From Massilia oculi (lineage in GTDB: Bacteria; Pseudomonadota; Gammaproteobacteria; Burkholderiales; Burkholderiaceae_D), in the NCBI RefSeq assembly GCF_003143515.1, contig NZ_CP029343.1, positions 4,030,001 through 4,094,000 of the forward strand: a stretch of 64,000 nucleotides of DNA. The letters are read 5' to 3'. The notes below the pieces were generated by a model. It ran no database searches and was not told the DNA's origin. It was given only the letters and a program-made list of their open reading frames with translations. A program made the position numbers and the translations under genes. Shown in pieces: positions 42,136-52,136 of the stretch; position 1 is the first letter of the stretch; every line of letters starts with the position of its first letter.

Positions 42136-44805
42136 ATGAAAAACATCGCCACCAAGCGTGCCGCATTCCAGCTGAGCCCGGTTGCCGCCGGCTGCGCCAT
42201 CCTTGTCACGGTCCTGGCCGGCAGCGCCCAGGCGCAGACCGCCAGCACGGGTGAAGCCGCCACCCTGAATCCGGACGCGCCGGTGACCACCGTGACCGTG
42301 ACCGGCATCCGCCGCGCGATCGAAGATGCGATCGCCGTCAAGCGCGAATCGACCGGCATCGTCGAAGCCATCTCCTCGGAAGACATCGGCAAGCTGCCGG
42401 ACGTGTCGATCGCCGAGTCGCTGGCTCGCCTGCCGGGCCTGTCGGCCCAGCGCGTCAACGGCCAGGCCCAGTCGATCAGCATCCGCGGCACCTCGGGCGA
42501 CCTGTCGACCGCGCTGCTCAACGGCCGCGAGCAGGTCACCACCAGCTCGGACCGCACCGTCGAATACGACCAGTACCCATCGGAACTGATCAACGCCGTC
42601 ACCGTGTACAAGACCGGCGACGCCAGCGTGATCGGCCAGGGCCTGTCGGGCACGGTCGACCTGCAGACCATCAAGCCGCTGTCGCTGCGCGAGCGCGCCA
42701 TCAGCGTCAACGTGCGTGGCGAAAAGAATTCGAAGGGCTCGGTCAGCGCCGGCTCGCCGGACACCGGCAGCCGCATCAGCGCTTCCTACATCGACCAGTT
42801 CGCCGACCGCACGCTCGGCGTGGCGATCGGCTATGCGCGCCAGGACAAGCCGAACGTGCACCAGCAGTTCGAGACCTGGGACTGGGTGGACGACACCAAT
42901 GTAGTGCCGGGCACGACCGTCAAGGTGCCGAAGGGCATGAAGTCGATGGCCATCACCGGCGACCAGGTGCGCGACGGCCTGATGGGCGTGCTCGAATGGC
43001 GTCCGAACCGTAACTTCAGCTCGACCTTCGACGTCTATCACTCGCGCTTCGACCAGGAAGAAATCCGCCGCGGCATCGAGATGCCGCTGAAGGACGACGG
43101 CGAAGTGCGCTTCTCGAACGCCACCGTGGTCAACGGCACCGCGATCGCCGGCACCGCCAACAACGTCAATCCGGTGGTGCGCAACAACCGCATGACGCGC
43201 GACGACAAGCTGACCGCCTTCGGCTGGAACAACCGCTACAGCAACGGCGACTGGGTCGGCGTCATCGACATCAGCCGTTCCAAGGCCGACCACAAGGAGC
43301 AGCTGGTCGAGATCAACGCCGGCCGCGCCGCGCGCCAGACCCTGGGCTACAGCTACAACGGCGGCACCATCCCGCAACTGTCGCTGTCGGGCGTCTACGA
43401 CGACCCGTCGCAGATCGCCATCGGCGGCCAGTTCGGCGAAGGCTACGTCAACGCCCCGAACATGACCGACAAGATGACCGCGCTGCGCGTCAGCGTCGAG
43501 CGCAAGTTCGCCGACGGTCCGTTCAGCAGCCTGGAAGTGGGCTACAACCACTCCAAGCGCGAGAAGGACAAGGAACACCTGGAGACCGGCTTCTCGAAGC
43601 TTGGCGACGGCACCTTCGCACCTAACGTGCTCAACGGTTCGCAGGGCCTGTATGCGCTCCAGAACTCGCTGAGCTGGGACATCGACGCCGTGCTGGCGAA
43701 TAACTTCGGTCCATTCACCCCGGCGATCCTGGTGCCGTGGGGCGCGACCAAGAACTGGTCGATCGAAGAGAAGGTCAAGACCGGCTACGCCAAGCTGAAC
43801 ATCGACACCGAACTGATGGCAATGCCGCTGCGCGGCAATATCGGCATCCAGGTGATCGAGACCGACCAGAGCTCGACCGCGAACACGCTGCGCGCCTGGC
43901 CGTTCGCCGACCTGGTGCCGCTGACCGACGGCAAGAAGTACACCGACTACCTGCCGAGCCTGAACCTGGCCTGGAGCCTGCCCGACCAGCAGTTCATCCG
44001 CTTCGGCGCCGGCAAGACCATGGCGCGCGCCAAGCTGAACCAGCTGAACGCCGCCTTGGAAGTGGGCCTGACCGCGCAGACCACCGGCACCCCATGGGGC
44101 AACGGCGGCAACGCCCAGCTCGATCCATGGCGCGCCAAGCAGGCTGACTTGTCGTACGAAAAATATTTCGGCAACAAGGGCTATATCTCGGCCGCCGGCT
44201 TCTACAAGGATCTGTCCTCGTACATCTATACTGTGACCATGCCGCGCGACTTCTCGGAGTATCGCCTGGAAGGCGCCACCACGAACATCGGCACGCTGAC
44301 CCAGCCGCGCAACGGCGAGGGCGGCAGCATCCGCGGCCTCGAGTTCGCCGTCTCGGCGCCGCTCGACATGCTGCATCCGATGCTCGACGGTTTCGGCGTC
44401 ACCGCCAATGCCTCGTTCACCAACAGCCAGATCACGATCCTCGACCAGCGCTTCAGCGGCGTCAACATCCCGCTGCCGGGCCTGTCCAAGCGCGTGTTCA
44501 ACGTCACCGCCTACTACGAGAAGGACGGTTTCTCGGCCCGCGTCAGCCAGCGCTACCGCAGCGACTTCGTGGGTGAAATCGGCGGCATCGGCGGTGCGAC
44601 CGAGCTGACCTACGTGAAAGCTGATAAAGTGGTCGACCTGCAGCTGGGTTACGACTTCAAGCAGATCGAGGGCCTGTCGGTGCTGTTCCAGGTGAATAAC
44701 CTGACCGACACCGCCTTCCGCAGCTACGCCGGCACCGAAGACCGTCCGCGCGGCTACAGCAAGTATGGCCGCCAGATGCTGCTCGGCCTGAACTACAAGC
44801 TGTAA
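42136..44805 (+). CDS. TonB-dependent receptor, maltodextrin type (second copy)
   Basis: This 889-residue receptor has a signal peptide to about residue 35 and a TonB-box-like TTVTVTGIRRAI. The plug domain is SIAESLARLPGLSAQRVNG with IRGTSGDLSTALLNGREQV, followed by a large barrel ending LGLNYKL. Plug sequence and layout parallel the first receptor (EAISSEDIGKLPDVSIAES), but overall divergence shows an old paralogue with perhaps different chain-length or branching preference. It has its own promoter region and a strong terminator 46 bp after the stop, so it is a single-gene unit. Confidence 0.85.
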   Translation: MKNIATKRAAFQLSPVAAGCAILVTVLAGSAQAQTASTGEAATLNPDAPVTTVTVTGIRRAIEDAIAVKRESTGIVEAISSEDIGKLPDVSIAESLARLPGLSAQRVNGQAQSISIRGTSGDLSTALLNGREQVTTSSDRTVEYDQYPSELINAVTVYKTGDASVIGQGLSGTVDLQTIKPLSLRERAISVNVRGEKNSKGSVSAGSPDTGSRISASYIDQFADRTLGVAIGYARQDKPNVHQQFETWDWVDDTNVVPGTTVKVPKGMKSMAITGDQVRDGLMGVLEWRPNRNFSSTFDVYHSRFDQEEIRRGIEMPLKDDGEVRFSNATVVNGTAIAGTANNVNPVVRNNRMTRDDKLTAFGWNNRYSNGDWVGVIDISRSKADHKEQLVEINAGRAARQTLGYSYNGGTIPQLSLSGVYDDPSQIAIGGQFGEGYVNAPNMTDKMTALRVSVERKFADGPFSSLEVGYNHSKREKDKEHLETGFSKLGDGTFAPNVLNGSQGLYALQNSLSWDIDAVLANNFGPFTPAILVPWGATKNWSIEEKVKTGYAKLNIDTELMAMPLRGNIGIQVIETDQSSTANTLRAWPFADLVPLTDGKKYTDYLPSLNLAWSLPDQQFIRFGAGKTMARAKLNQLNAALEVGLTAQTTGTPWGNGGNAQLDPWRAKQADLSYEKYFGNKGYISAAGFYKDLSSYIYTVTMPRDFSEYRLEGATTNIGTLTQPRNGEGGSIRGLEFAVSAPLDMLHPMLDGFGVTANASFTNSQITILDQRFSGVNIPLPGLSKRVFNVTAYYEKDGFSARVSQRYRSDFVGEIGGIGGATELTYVKADKVVDLQLGYDFKQIEGLSVLFQVNNLTDTAFRSYAGTEDRPRGYSKYGRQMLLGLNYKL

Positions 44806-44851
44806 GTATCGCGGTTCAATATGGGCACGCCGCCAGACCGCGGCAGCTGCC

Positions 44852-44884
44852 AGCCCTTGCAGGTGTTGCTTGCAGGGGCTTTTT
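44852..44884 (+). terminator. Intrinsic terminator after the second TonB receptor
   Basis: AGCCCTTGCA (44852-44861) pairs with TGCAGGGGCT (44871-44880) through one G-U pair and a 9-nt loop. TTTTT and then GTTTTTT follow. Confidence 0.85.
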
Positions 44885-45019
44885 GTTTTTTCGGATTTTG
44901 TGGTTTTGGCCCCATAATCCACGCCTGTTTAGTCCATGCATCGTCCTATTTAGCGCTTTGCGCGGGGCGACGGTGTAAACTATCGCTTTCGTTTCTACTT
45001 ATTTAAGAGCAACTTCTTT

Positions 45020-46849
45020 ATGTCTGACACCCCAATCCCATCGTTTTCCGACCTCAATCTTTCGGCGCCTGTCCTGAAAGCATTGAAAGACGTCGGCTAC
45101 GAAACGCCGTCGCCGATCCAGGCTGCCACCATTCCTTTGCTGCTGGAAGGGCGCGACGTGTTGGGGCAGGCCCAGACCGGGACCGGCAAGACCGCGGCCT
45201 TCGCGCTGCCGATCCTGTCGAATATCGACGTCAAGAAAACGGCGCCGCAAGCGCTGGTGCTGGCGCCGACGCGTGAACTGGCGATCCAGGTCGCCGAAGC
45301 CTTCCAGAGCTATGCCGCCCATATCAAGGGCTTCCACGTGCTGCCCATCTACGGCGGCCAGAGCTATGGCCCACAACTGTCGAGCCTGCGCCGCGGCGTG
45401 CACGTGGTGGTCGGCACCCCGGGCCGCGTCATCGACCACATCGAGAAGGGCTCGCTCGACCTGTCGCAGCTGACCACCCTGGTGCTGGACGAAGCCGACG
45501 AAATGCTGCGCATGGGCTTCATCGACGATGTCGAGCAGATCCTGCAGCAAACCCCGGAAGGCCGCCAGACCACGCTGTTCTCGGCCACCATGCCGCCGGC
45601 GATCAAGCGCATCGCCAAGACCTATCTGCGCGATCCGGCCGAAGTGACCGTGGCCGCCAAGACCGGCACCGCCGACAATATCAAGCAGCGCTACTGGCTG
45701 GTGGCCGGGATGCACAAGCTCGACGCGCTGACCCGTATCCTCGAAGCCGAGCCGTTCGACGGCATGATCATCTTCGCGCGCACCAAGCTGGGCACCGAAG
45801 AGCTGGCGACCAAACTGCAGGCGCGCGGCTTCGCGGCCACCGCCATCAATGGCGACATGGCCCAGCAACAGCGCGAGCGCACCATCGAGCAGCTCAAGAA
45901 CGGCAAGATCGACATCCTGGTGGCGACCGACGTCGCCGCGCGCGGCCTCGACGTCGAGCGCATCAGCCACGTGATCAACTACGACGTGCCGTCCGATCCC
46001 GAGAGCTACACCCACCGCATCGGCCGCACCGGCCGGGCAGGGCGCAGCGGCGACGCGATCCTGTTCATCACCCCGCGCGAGCGTGGCCTGCTTAAGGCCA
46101 TCGAGCGCGCCACCCGCCAGCCGGTCGCGCCGCTCGAACTGCCGACCATCAAGGTGGTCAACGAAGTGCGCATTACCCGCTTCAAGGACCAGATCCGCAC
46201 GGCCCTGGCCGAAGGCGGCCTGGAAGTGTTCCGTTCGCTGATCGAAGACATCGAGCGCGACGACAACGTGCCGGCGATCGATATCGCCGCCGCGCTGGCC
46301 AAGCTGGCGCGCGGCGACGAGCCGCTGCTCCTGCAAAAGCCCGATCGCGAAGCGCGTCCCGAGTTCGTGCCGTCGCAGCGCGAGTTCGGTGGCGGCGCCC
46401 AGGAGCGCGCGCCGCGCGCACCGCGTGGCGACTGGGAAGAGCGTCCAGCCCGTCCGGCGCGCGAACCGGGCTTCAAGAAAGAGCGCGTGATGCGCGATCC
46501 CGAACCGGGCATGGCGACCTTCCGCATCGAAGTCGGCTTTGCCCATGGCGCCAAGCCGGGCAATATCGTCGGCGCGATCGCCAACGAAGCCAACATCCCG
46601 TCCAAGCATATCGGCCGCATCGAGATCTATGACGACTACAGTACCCTCGACCTGCCGGACGACATGCCGAAGGACCTGGTCGAGCACCTGAAGACGATCT
46701 GGGTCGCGGGCCGCCAGCTGGCCATTACGCGTGACGGCGACACCCCGGCCACGCCGCCGGCCAAGAAGCCGTATGCCGCCAAGGGCGTCGAGCGTCGCCT
46801 CGGCGAAAAGCCGGCCGGCAAGAAGCCGCACCGCAAGGGTCAGGCATAA
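45020..46849 (+). CDS. deaD: DEAD-box RNA helicase, DeaD/CsdA type
   Basis: This 609-residue protein has all helicase motifs: Q motif YETPSPIQAATIP, motif I AQTGTGKT, PTRELAIQ, GGQ, TPGR, motif II DEAD, SAT, motif V ATDVAARGLD and motif VI HRIGRTGRAGR. A C-terminal RNA-binding domain of the DbpA/CsdA kind (MATFRIEVGFAHGAKPGNIVGAIA to IEIYDDYSTLDLP) follows an Arg/Pro-rich linker, and the protein ends in a basic tail. It unwinds structured RNA, typically in ribosome assembly and cold adaptation. It sits inside the starch locus but behind the receptor terminator, so it is probably an independent housekeeping gene. Confidence 0.9.
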   Translation: MSDTPIPSFSDLNLSAPVLKALKDVGYETPSPIQAATIPLLLEGRDVLGQAQTGTGKTAAFALPILSNIDVKKTAPQALVLAPTRELAIQVAEAFQSYAAHIKGFHVLPIYGGQSYGPQLSSLRRGVHVVVGTPGRVIDHIEKGSLDLSQLTTLVLDEADEMLRMGFIDDVEQILQQTPEGRQTTLFSATMPPAIKRIAKTYLRDPAEVTVAAKTGTADNIKQRYWLVAGMHKLDALTRILEAEPFDGMIIFARTKLGTEELATKLQARGFAATAINGDMAQQQRERTIEQLKNGKIDILVATDVAARGLDVERISHVINYDVPSDPESYTHRIGRTGRAGRSGDAILFITPRERGLLKAIERATRQPVAPLELPTIKVVNEVRITRFKDQIRTALAEGGLEVFRSLIEDIERDDNVPAIDIAAALAKLARGDEPLLLQKPDREARPEFVPSQREFGGGAQERAPRAPRGDWEERPARPAREPGFKKERVMRDPEPGMATFRIEVGFAHGAKPGNIVGAIANEANIPSKHIGRIEIYDDYSTLDLPDDMPKDLVEHLKTIWVAGRQLAITRDGDTPATPPAKKPYAAKGVERRLGEKPAGKKPHRKGQA

Positions 46850-46875
46850 TTTTCAGGTCAAACAATGGCTCTCGC

Positions 46876-46890
46876 TGTTGTTTGACTACA
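46876..46890. promoter_or_regulatory. Candidate operator TGTTG-N5-CTACA upstream of the MFS transporter
   Basis: TGTTGTTTGACTACA matches the TGTAG-N5-CTACA palindrome with one mismatch, 242 bp upstream of ATG 47132. Further half-sites CTACA (about 46976) and TGTAG (46997) lie closer to the gene. Confidence 0.4.
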
Positions 46891-46914
46891 AAATCGAGTA
46901 TTCACCCTGAGTCG

Positions 46915-46945
46915 TCGTGGCGTTCCCGCTATGGGAACGCCACGA
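46915..46945. other. 13-bp perfect stem hairpin between deaD and the MFS gene
   Basis: TCGTGGCGTTCCC (46915-46927) and GGGAACGCCACGA (46933-46945) pair perfectly around GCTAT. No T-tract follows, so this is either a factor-assisted transcript end for deaD or a structured leader. Confidence 0.6.
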
Positions 46946-47131
46946 TTGACACTCAGAAACCACCATGTTATTTTGCTACAGATACGCTGGCCGGACTGTA
47001 GTCGTCTTTTTTCGTCCCTTCCGGTCCTGCACCGCATCCTGCACAAGGCACCGACGGCATGCTCTTCAGCGAGCGGCCGTGCACTCACACAAGAGAGAAG
47101 CCCGCCAGCCGGGCCAGATTGGGGACACACA

Positions 47132-48466
47132 ATGGATATGCAATCGACCGTGGGGAAGCCGCGCCTGTCGTTCTGGCAGCTGTGGAACATGAGCTTCGGT
47201 TTCTTCGGCATCCAGTTCGGCTTCGCGCTGCAGAACGCCAATACCAGCCGCATCTTCGCCACCCTCGGCGCCGATCCGGACAACCTGGCCCTGTACTGGC
47301 TGGCCGCGCCGGTCACCGGTCTCCTGGTCCAGCCCATCATCGGCTACCTGAGCGACAATACCTGGCACCCGAAATGGGGCCGCCGCCGTCCCTTCTTCTT
47401 CGTCGGCGCGGTACTGGCCGCGATCGCGCTGTTCCTGATGCCTAACTCCACCGCGCTGTGGATGGCGGTCGCCGTGCTGTGGATGCTGGACGCGGCCATC
47501 AACGTGTCGATGGAGCCGTTCCGCGCCTTCGTGGGCGACAAGCTCGATCCGGCCCAGCAGACCGCCGGCTACGCGATGCAGACCTTCTTCATCGGCTGCG
47601 GCGCCGTCATCGCCTCGCTCCTGCCGACCTTCTTCGAAAGCATGGGTGTCTCGAACGCCGCCGTCGGCGGCACGATCCCGGACACCGTGCGCTACTCGTT
47701 CTACGCCGGCGGCCTGGTATTCTTCCTGGCCGTGAGCTGGACCGTGCTGTTCGCCGACGAGCTGCCGCCACCCGACCTGGAAGCCTTCCACAAGGAGCGC
47801 AAGGCTTCGCGCGGCGTGGGAACGATGTTCGTCGAGATCCTGGGCGGCTTCGGCAAGATGCCGCGCACCATGGTGCAGCTGGCCTTCGTGCAGTTCTTCA
47901 CCTGGATCGCGCTGTTCGCGATGTGGATCTATACCGGCACCGCGATCGCCGACAACGTCTACGGCACGGTCGACGCCCAGTCGGCCGCCTACCAGGACGC
48001 CGGCAACTGGGTCGGCATCATGTTCGCCGTGTACAGCGGCGTGTCCGCGCTGGCCGCCTTCATCCTGCCGGTGTTCGCCCGCATGACCTCGCGCAAGATC
48101 GTGCACGCGACCTGCCTGGTCATCGGCGGCCTGTCGCTGGCCAGCGTCTTCCTGATCACCGATAAAGAAACGCTGGTGCTGCCGATGATCGGCATCGGCA
48201 TCGCCTGGGCCTCGATCCTGACCATGCCGTACGCGATCCTGGCCGGCTCCCTGCCGGCCAAGCGGATGGGTTACTTCATGGGTCTGTTCAACTTCTTCGT
48301 CGTGATCCCGCAGATCGTCAGCGGCCTGCTGCTGGGCAGCGCCACCAAGTACCTGTTCGGCGGCCACGCGGTGCTGACCCTGATGCTGGGCGGCGGCTGC
48401 ATGCTGGTCGCGGCGGTGCTGACCCTGTTCGTCACCGACAAGGCGGCGCCGGTCTCCAAGGCTTGA
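47132..48466 (+). CDS. MFS sugar transporter (SLC45-like, maltose/sucrose type)
   Basis: This 444-residue membrane protein has about twelve helices. Sugar:cation symporter motifs are GFFGIQFGFALQNANTSRIF at the first helix, the cytoplasmic loop PKWGRRRPFFFVG and AFVGDKLDPAQQT. Comparable carriers in Caulobacter and Xanthomonas sugar loci move maltose or sucrose across the inner membrane. It probably imports the products of periplasmic starch breakdown, replacing a MalEFGK ABC system. ATG 47132 (MDMQ) fits the first helix; the frame extends upstream into the leader. Phosphoglucomutase follows after 147 bp. Confidence 0.85.
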   Translation: MDMQSTVGKPRLSFWQLWNMSFGFFGIQFGFALQNANTSRIFATLGADPDNLALYWLAAPVTGLLVQPIIGYLSDNTWHPKWGRRRPFFFVGAVLAAIALFLMPNSTALWMAVAVLWMLDAAINVSMEPFRAFVGDKLDPAQQTAGYAMQTFFIGCGAVIASLLPTFFESMGVSNAAVGGTIPDTVRYSFYAGGLVFFLAVSWTVLFADELPPPDLEAFHKERKASRGVGTMFVEILGGFGKMPRTMVQLAFVQFFTWIALFAMWIYTGTAIADNVYGTVDAQSAAYQDAGNWVGIMFAVYSGVSALAAFILPVFARMTSRKIVHATCLVIGGLSLASVFLITDKETLVLPMIGIGIAWASILTMPYAILAGSLPAKRMGYFMGLFNFFVVIPQIVSGLLLGSATKYLFGGHAVLTLMLGGGCMLVAAVLTLFVTDKAAPVSKA

Positions 48467-50245
<1,779 letters not shown>

Positions 50246-50272
50246 CACCCAACCAACCACACAGGAAACCGC

Positions 50273-51955
50273 ATGAAATTACCCGTCCTTGCCGCCTCCA
50301 TGTTGATCGCCTTCGGCGCGCTGTCGTCCGCCTCGTCTGCCACCGCACAGACGAAAGCGCCTGCCGGAAAACCCTTCGTCTGGGAAAACGCGACCGTCTA
50401 CTTCCTGCTGACGGACCGCTTCAACAACGGCAATCCGGCCAACGACAAGGCGTATGGCCGCAAGGACGACGCAGCAGTCATGCGCGGCTTCATGGGCGGC
50501 GACATCGCCGGCATCACGGCGAAGATCAAGGAAGGGTATTTCACCGACCTGGGCGTGAACGCGATCTGGTTCACGCCGGTCGTCGAGCAGATCCACGGCT
50601 CGACCGACGAGGGCACCGGCAAGAGCTATGGCTTCCACGGCTACTGGGCGAAGGACTTCACCGCGCTGGACGCGGCCTTCGGCACCGAGGCCGAACTGAA
50701 GGAACTGGTCGACACGGCGCACGCGAACGGCATCCGCATCGTGTTCGACGTGGTGATGAACCACACCGGCCCGGTCACGCCGCAGGATCCGGTGTGGCCG
50801 GCATCGTGGGTGCGCACCGGTCCGCAGTGCACCTACAAGGATGCGCGCACCACGATCGATTGCACGCTGGTGGCGAACCTGCCGGACTTCCTCACCGGCA
50901 GCAATGCCAGCGTCGAGCTGCCGCCGCACCTGGTGGCGAAATGGAAGAAGGAAGGGCGCTACGAGCGCGAAGTCAGGGAATTGGACGACTTCTTCAAGCG
51001 CACCGGCTATCCGCGCGCGCCGCGTTACTACCTGATGAAATGGCATGCGGACTGGGTGCGCAAGTACGGCATCGATGGCTTCCGCGCCGACACCGTCAAG
51101 CACACCGAGCCTGGCCTGTGGAAGGAACTCAAGCAGGAAGCCAGCCTCGCCTTCGAAGACTGGAAGCGCGCCAATCCGAAGCAGCGCCTGGGCGATGACA
51201 AGTTCTGGATGGTGTCCGAGGTCTACAACTACGAGATCAAGCACGCGCGCAAGTTCGACCTGGGCGGCGGCGACTTCGTCGATTACCTGGACCAGGGCTT
51301 CGACAGCATGATCAGCTTCAGCCTGCGCAGCGACGCCAAGCAGCCCTACGAAAAAATCTTCTCGGATTATTCGAAGATCCTGCAAGGCGAGATGAAGGGT
51401 TATTCGGTCCTGAACTACATCAGCTCGCACGACGACGGCAGCCCCTTCGATCCGCTGCGCGAGCGCCCGTTCGAATCGGCCAACAAGCTGCTGCTGGCGC
51501 CGGGCGCCGCCCAGATCTACTACGGCGACGAGACCGCGCGCATCCTGCGCGTCGAAGGCGCCGAGGGCGACGCCACCCTGCGCTCGTTCATGAACTGGGA
51601 CGAGCTGAAAACGAACGCCGGGCGCGGCATGCACCGTGTGGCCGACATCCGCGCGCACTGGGCGCGCCTGGGACGCTTCCGCGCCGCCCACCCGGCCGTC
51701 GGCGCCGGCGTGCACCAGATGATCAGCCACAGCCCCTACACCTTCAAGCGCACCTGGGAACGCAGCGGCGTGAGCGACCGCGTGGTGGTGGCGCTCGACC
51801 TGCCGGGCGGCCAGCCGGCCACGATCCAGGTCGGCGGCGTGTTCCACGACGGCGCCACGGTGCGTGACTGGTACACCGGCAAGACCGCCGTGGTCAAGGG
51901 CGGCCAGGTGCGCTTCGACACCGCCGCGCCGGTGGCGCTGATCGCCCAGGATTGA
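50273..51955 (+). CDS. Exported GH13 alpha-amylase
   Basis: This 560-residue protein has a signal peptide ending SSATAQ. The GH13 barrel includes ATVYFLLTDRFNNGN, GVNAIWFTPVVEQ, DVVMNHTG, nucleophile Asp273 (GFRADTVKH), acid Glu316 (MVSEVYN) and Asp387 (ISSHDDGS). A short C-terminal beta domain follows. It starts at ATG 50273 behind CAGGAAACC. It should endo-cleave starch or long maltodextrins outside the cytoplasm, feeding the TonB receptors or acting in the periplasm. Confidence 0.9.
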   Translation: MKLPVLAASMLIAFGALSSASSATAQTKAPAGKPFVWENATVYFLLTDRFNNGNPANDKAYGRKDDAAVMRGFMGGDIAGITAKIKEGYFTDLGVNAIWFTPVVEQIHGSTDEGTGKSYGFHGYWAKDFTALDAAFGTEAELKELVDTAHANGIRIVFDVVMNHTGPVTPQDPVWPASWVRTGPQCTYKDARTTIDCTLVANLPDFLTGSNASVELPPHLVAKWKKEGRYEREVRELDDFFKRTGYPRAPRYYLMKWHADWVRKYGIDGFRADTVKHTEPGLWKELKQEASLAFEDWKRANPKQRLGDDKFWMVSEVYNYEIKHARKFDLGGGDFVDYLDQGFDSMISFSLRSDAKQPYEKIFSDYSKILQGEMKGYSVLNYISSHDDGSPFDPLRERPFESANKLLLAPGAAQIYYGDETARILRVEGAEGDATLRSFMNWDELKTNAGRGMHRVADIRAHWARLGRFRAAHPAVGAGVHQMISHSPYTFKRTWERSGVSDRVVVALDLPGGQPATIQVGGVFHDGATVRDWYTGKTAVVKGGQVRFDTAAPVALIAQD

Positions 51956-52136
51956 GCAGTCGACCCATGCCTGTTGCATGAATCCTGCCGCGCGGAATTC
52001 CCAGCCGCGCGGCCGCTGCCTGCGTTCGAAGACTGCTAAGCTGGCAACACAGTCAATTTTTACGGAACCGCGCGCCGACCGAGCGCGCGGCCGTGGCGCG
52101 CCGCTGATGTGCGCTGGCGCGGAAGGGGGAGCGAGC

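Noticed and set aside
42004..44922. A 972-codon antisense frame over the second TonB receptor
   Set aside because: Same reasoning: long antisense frames are common in high-GC coding DNA, and this one has no domain features.
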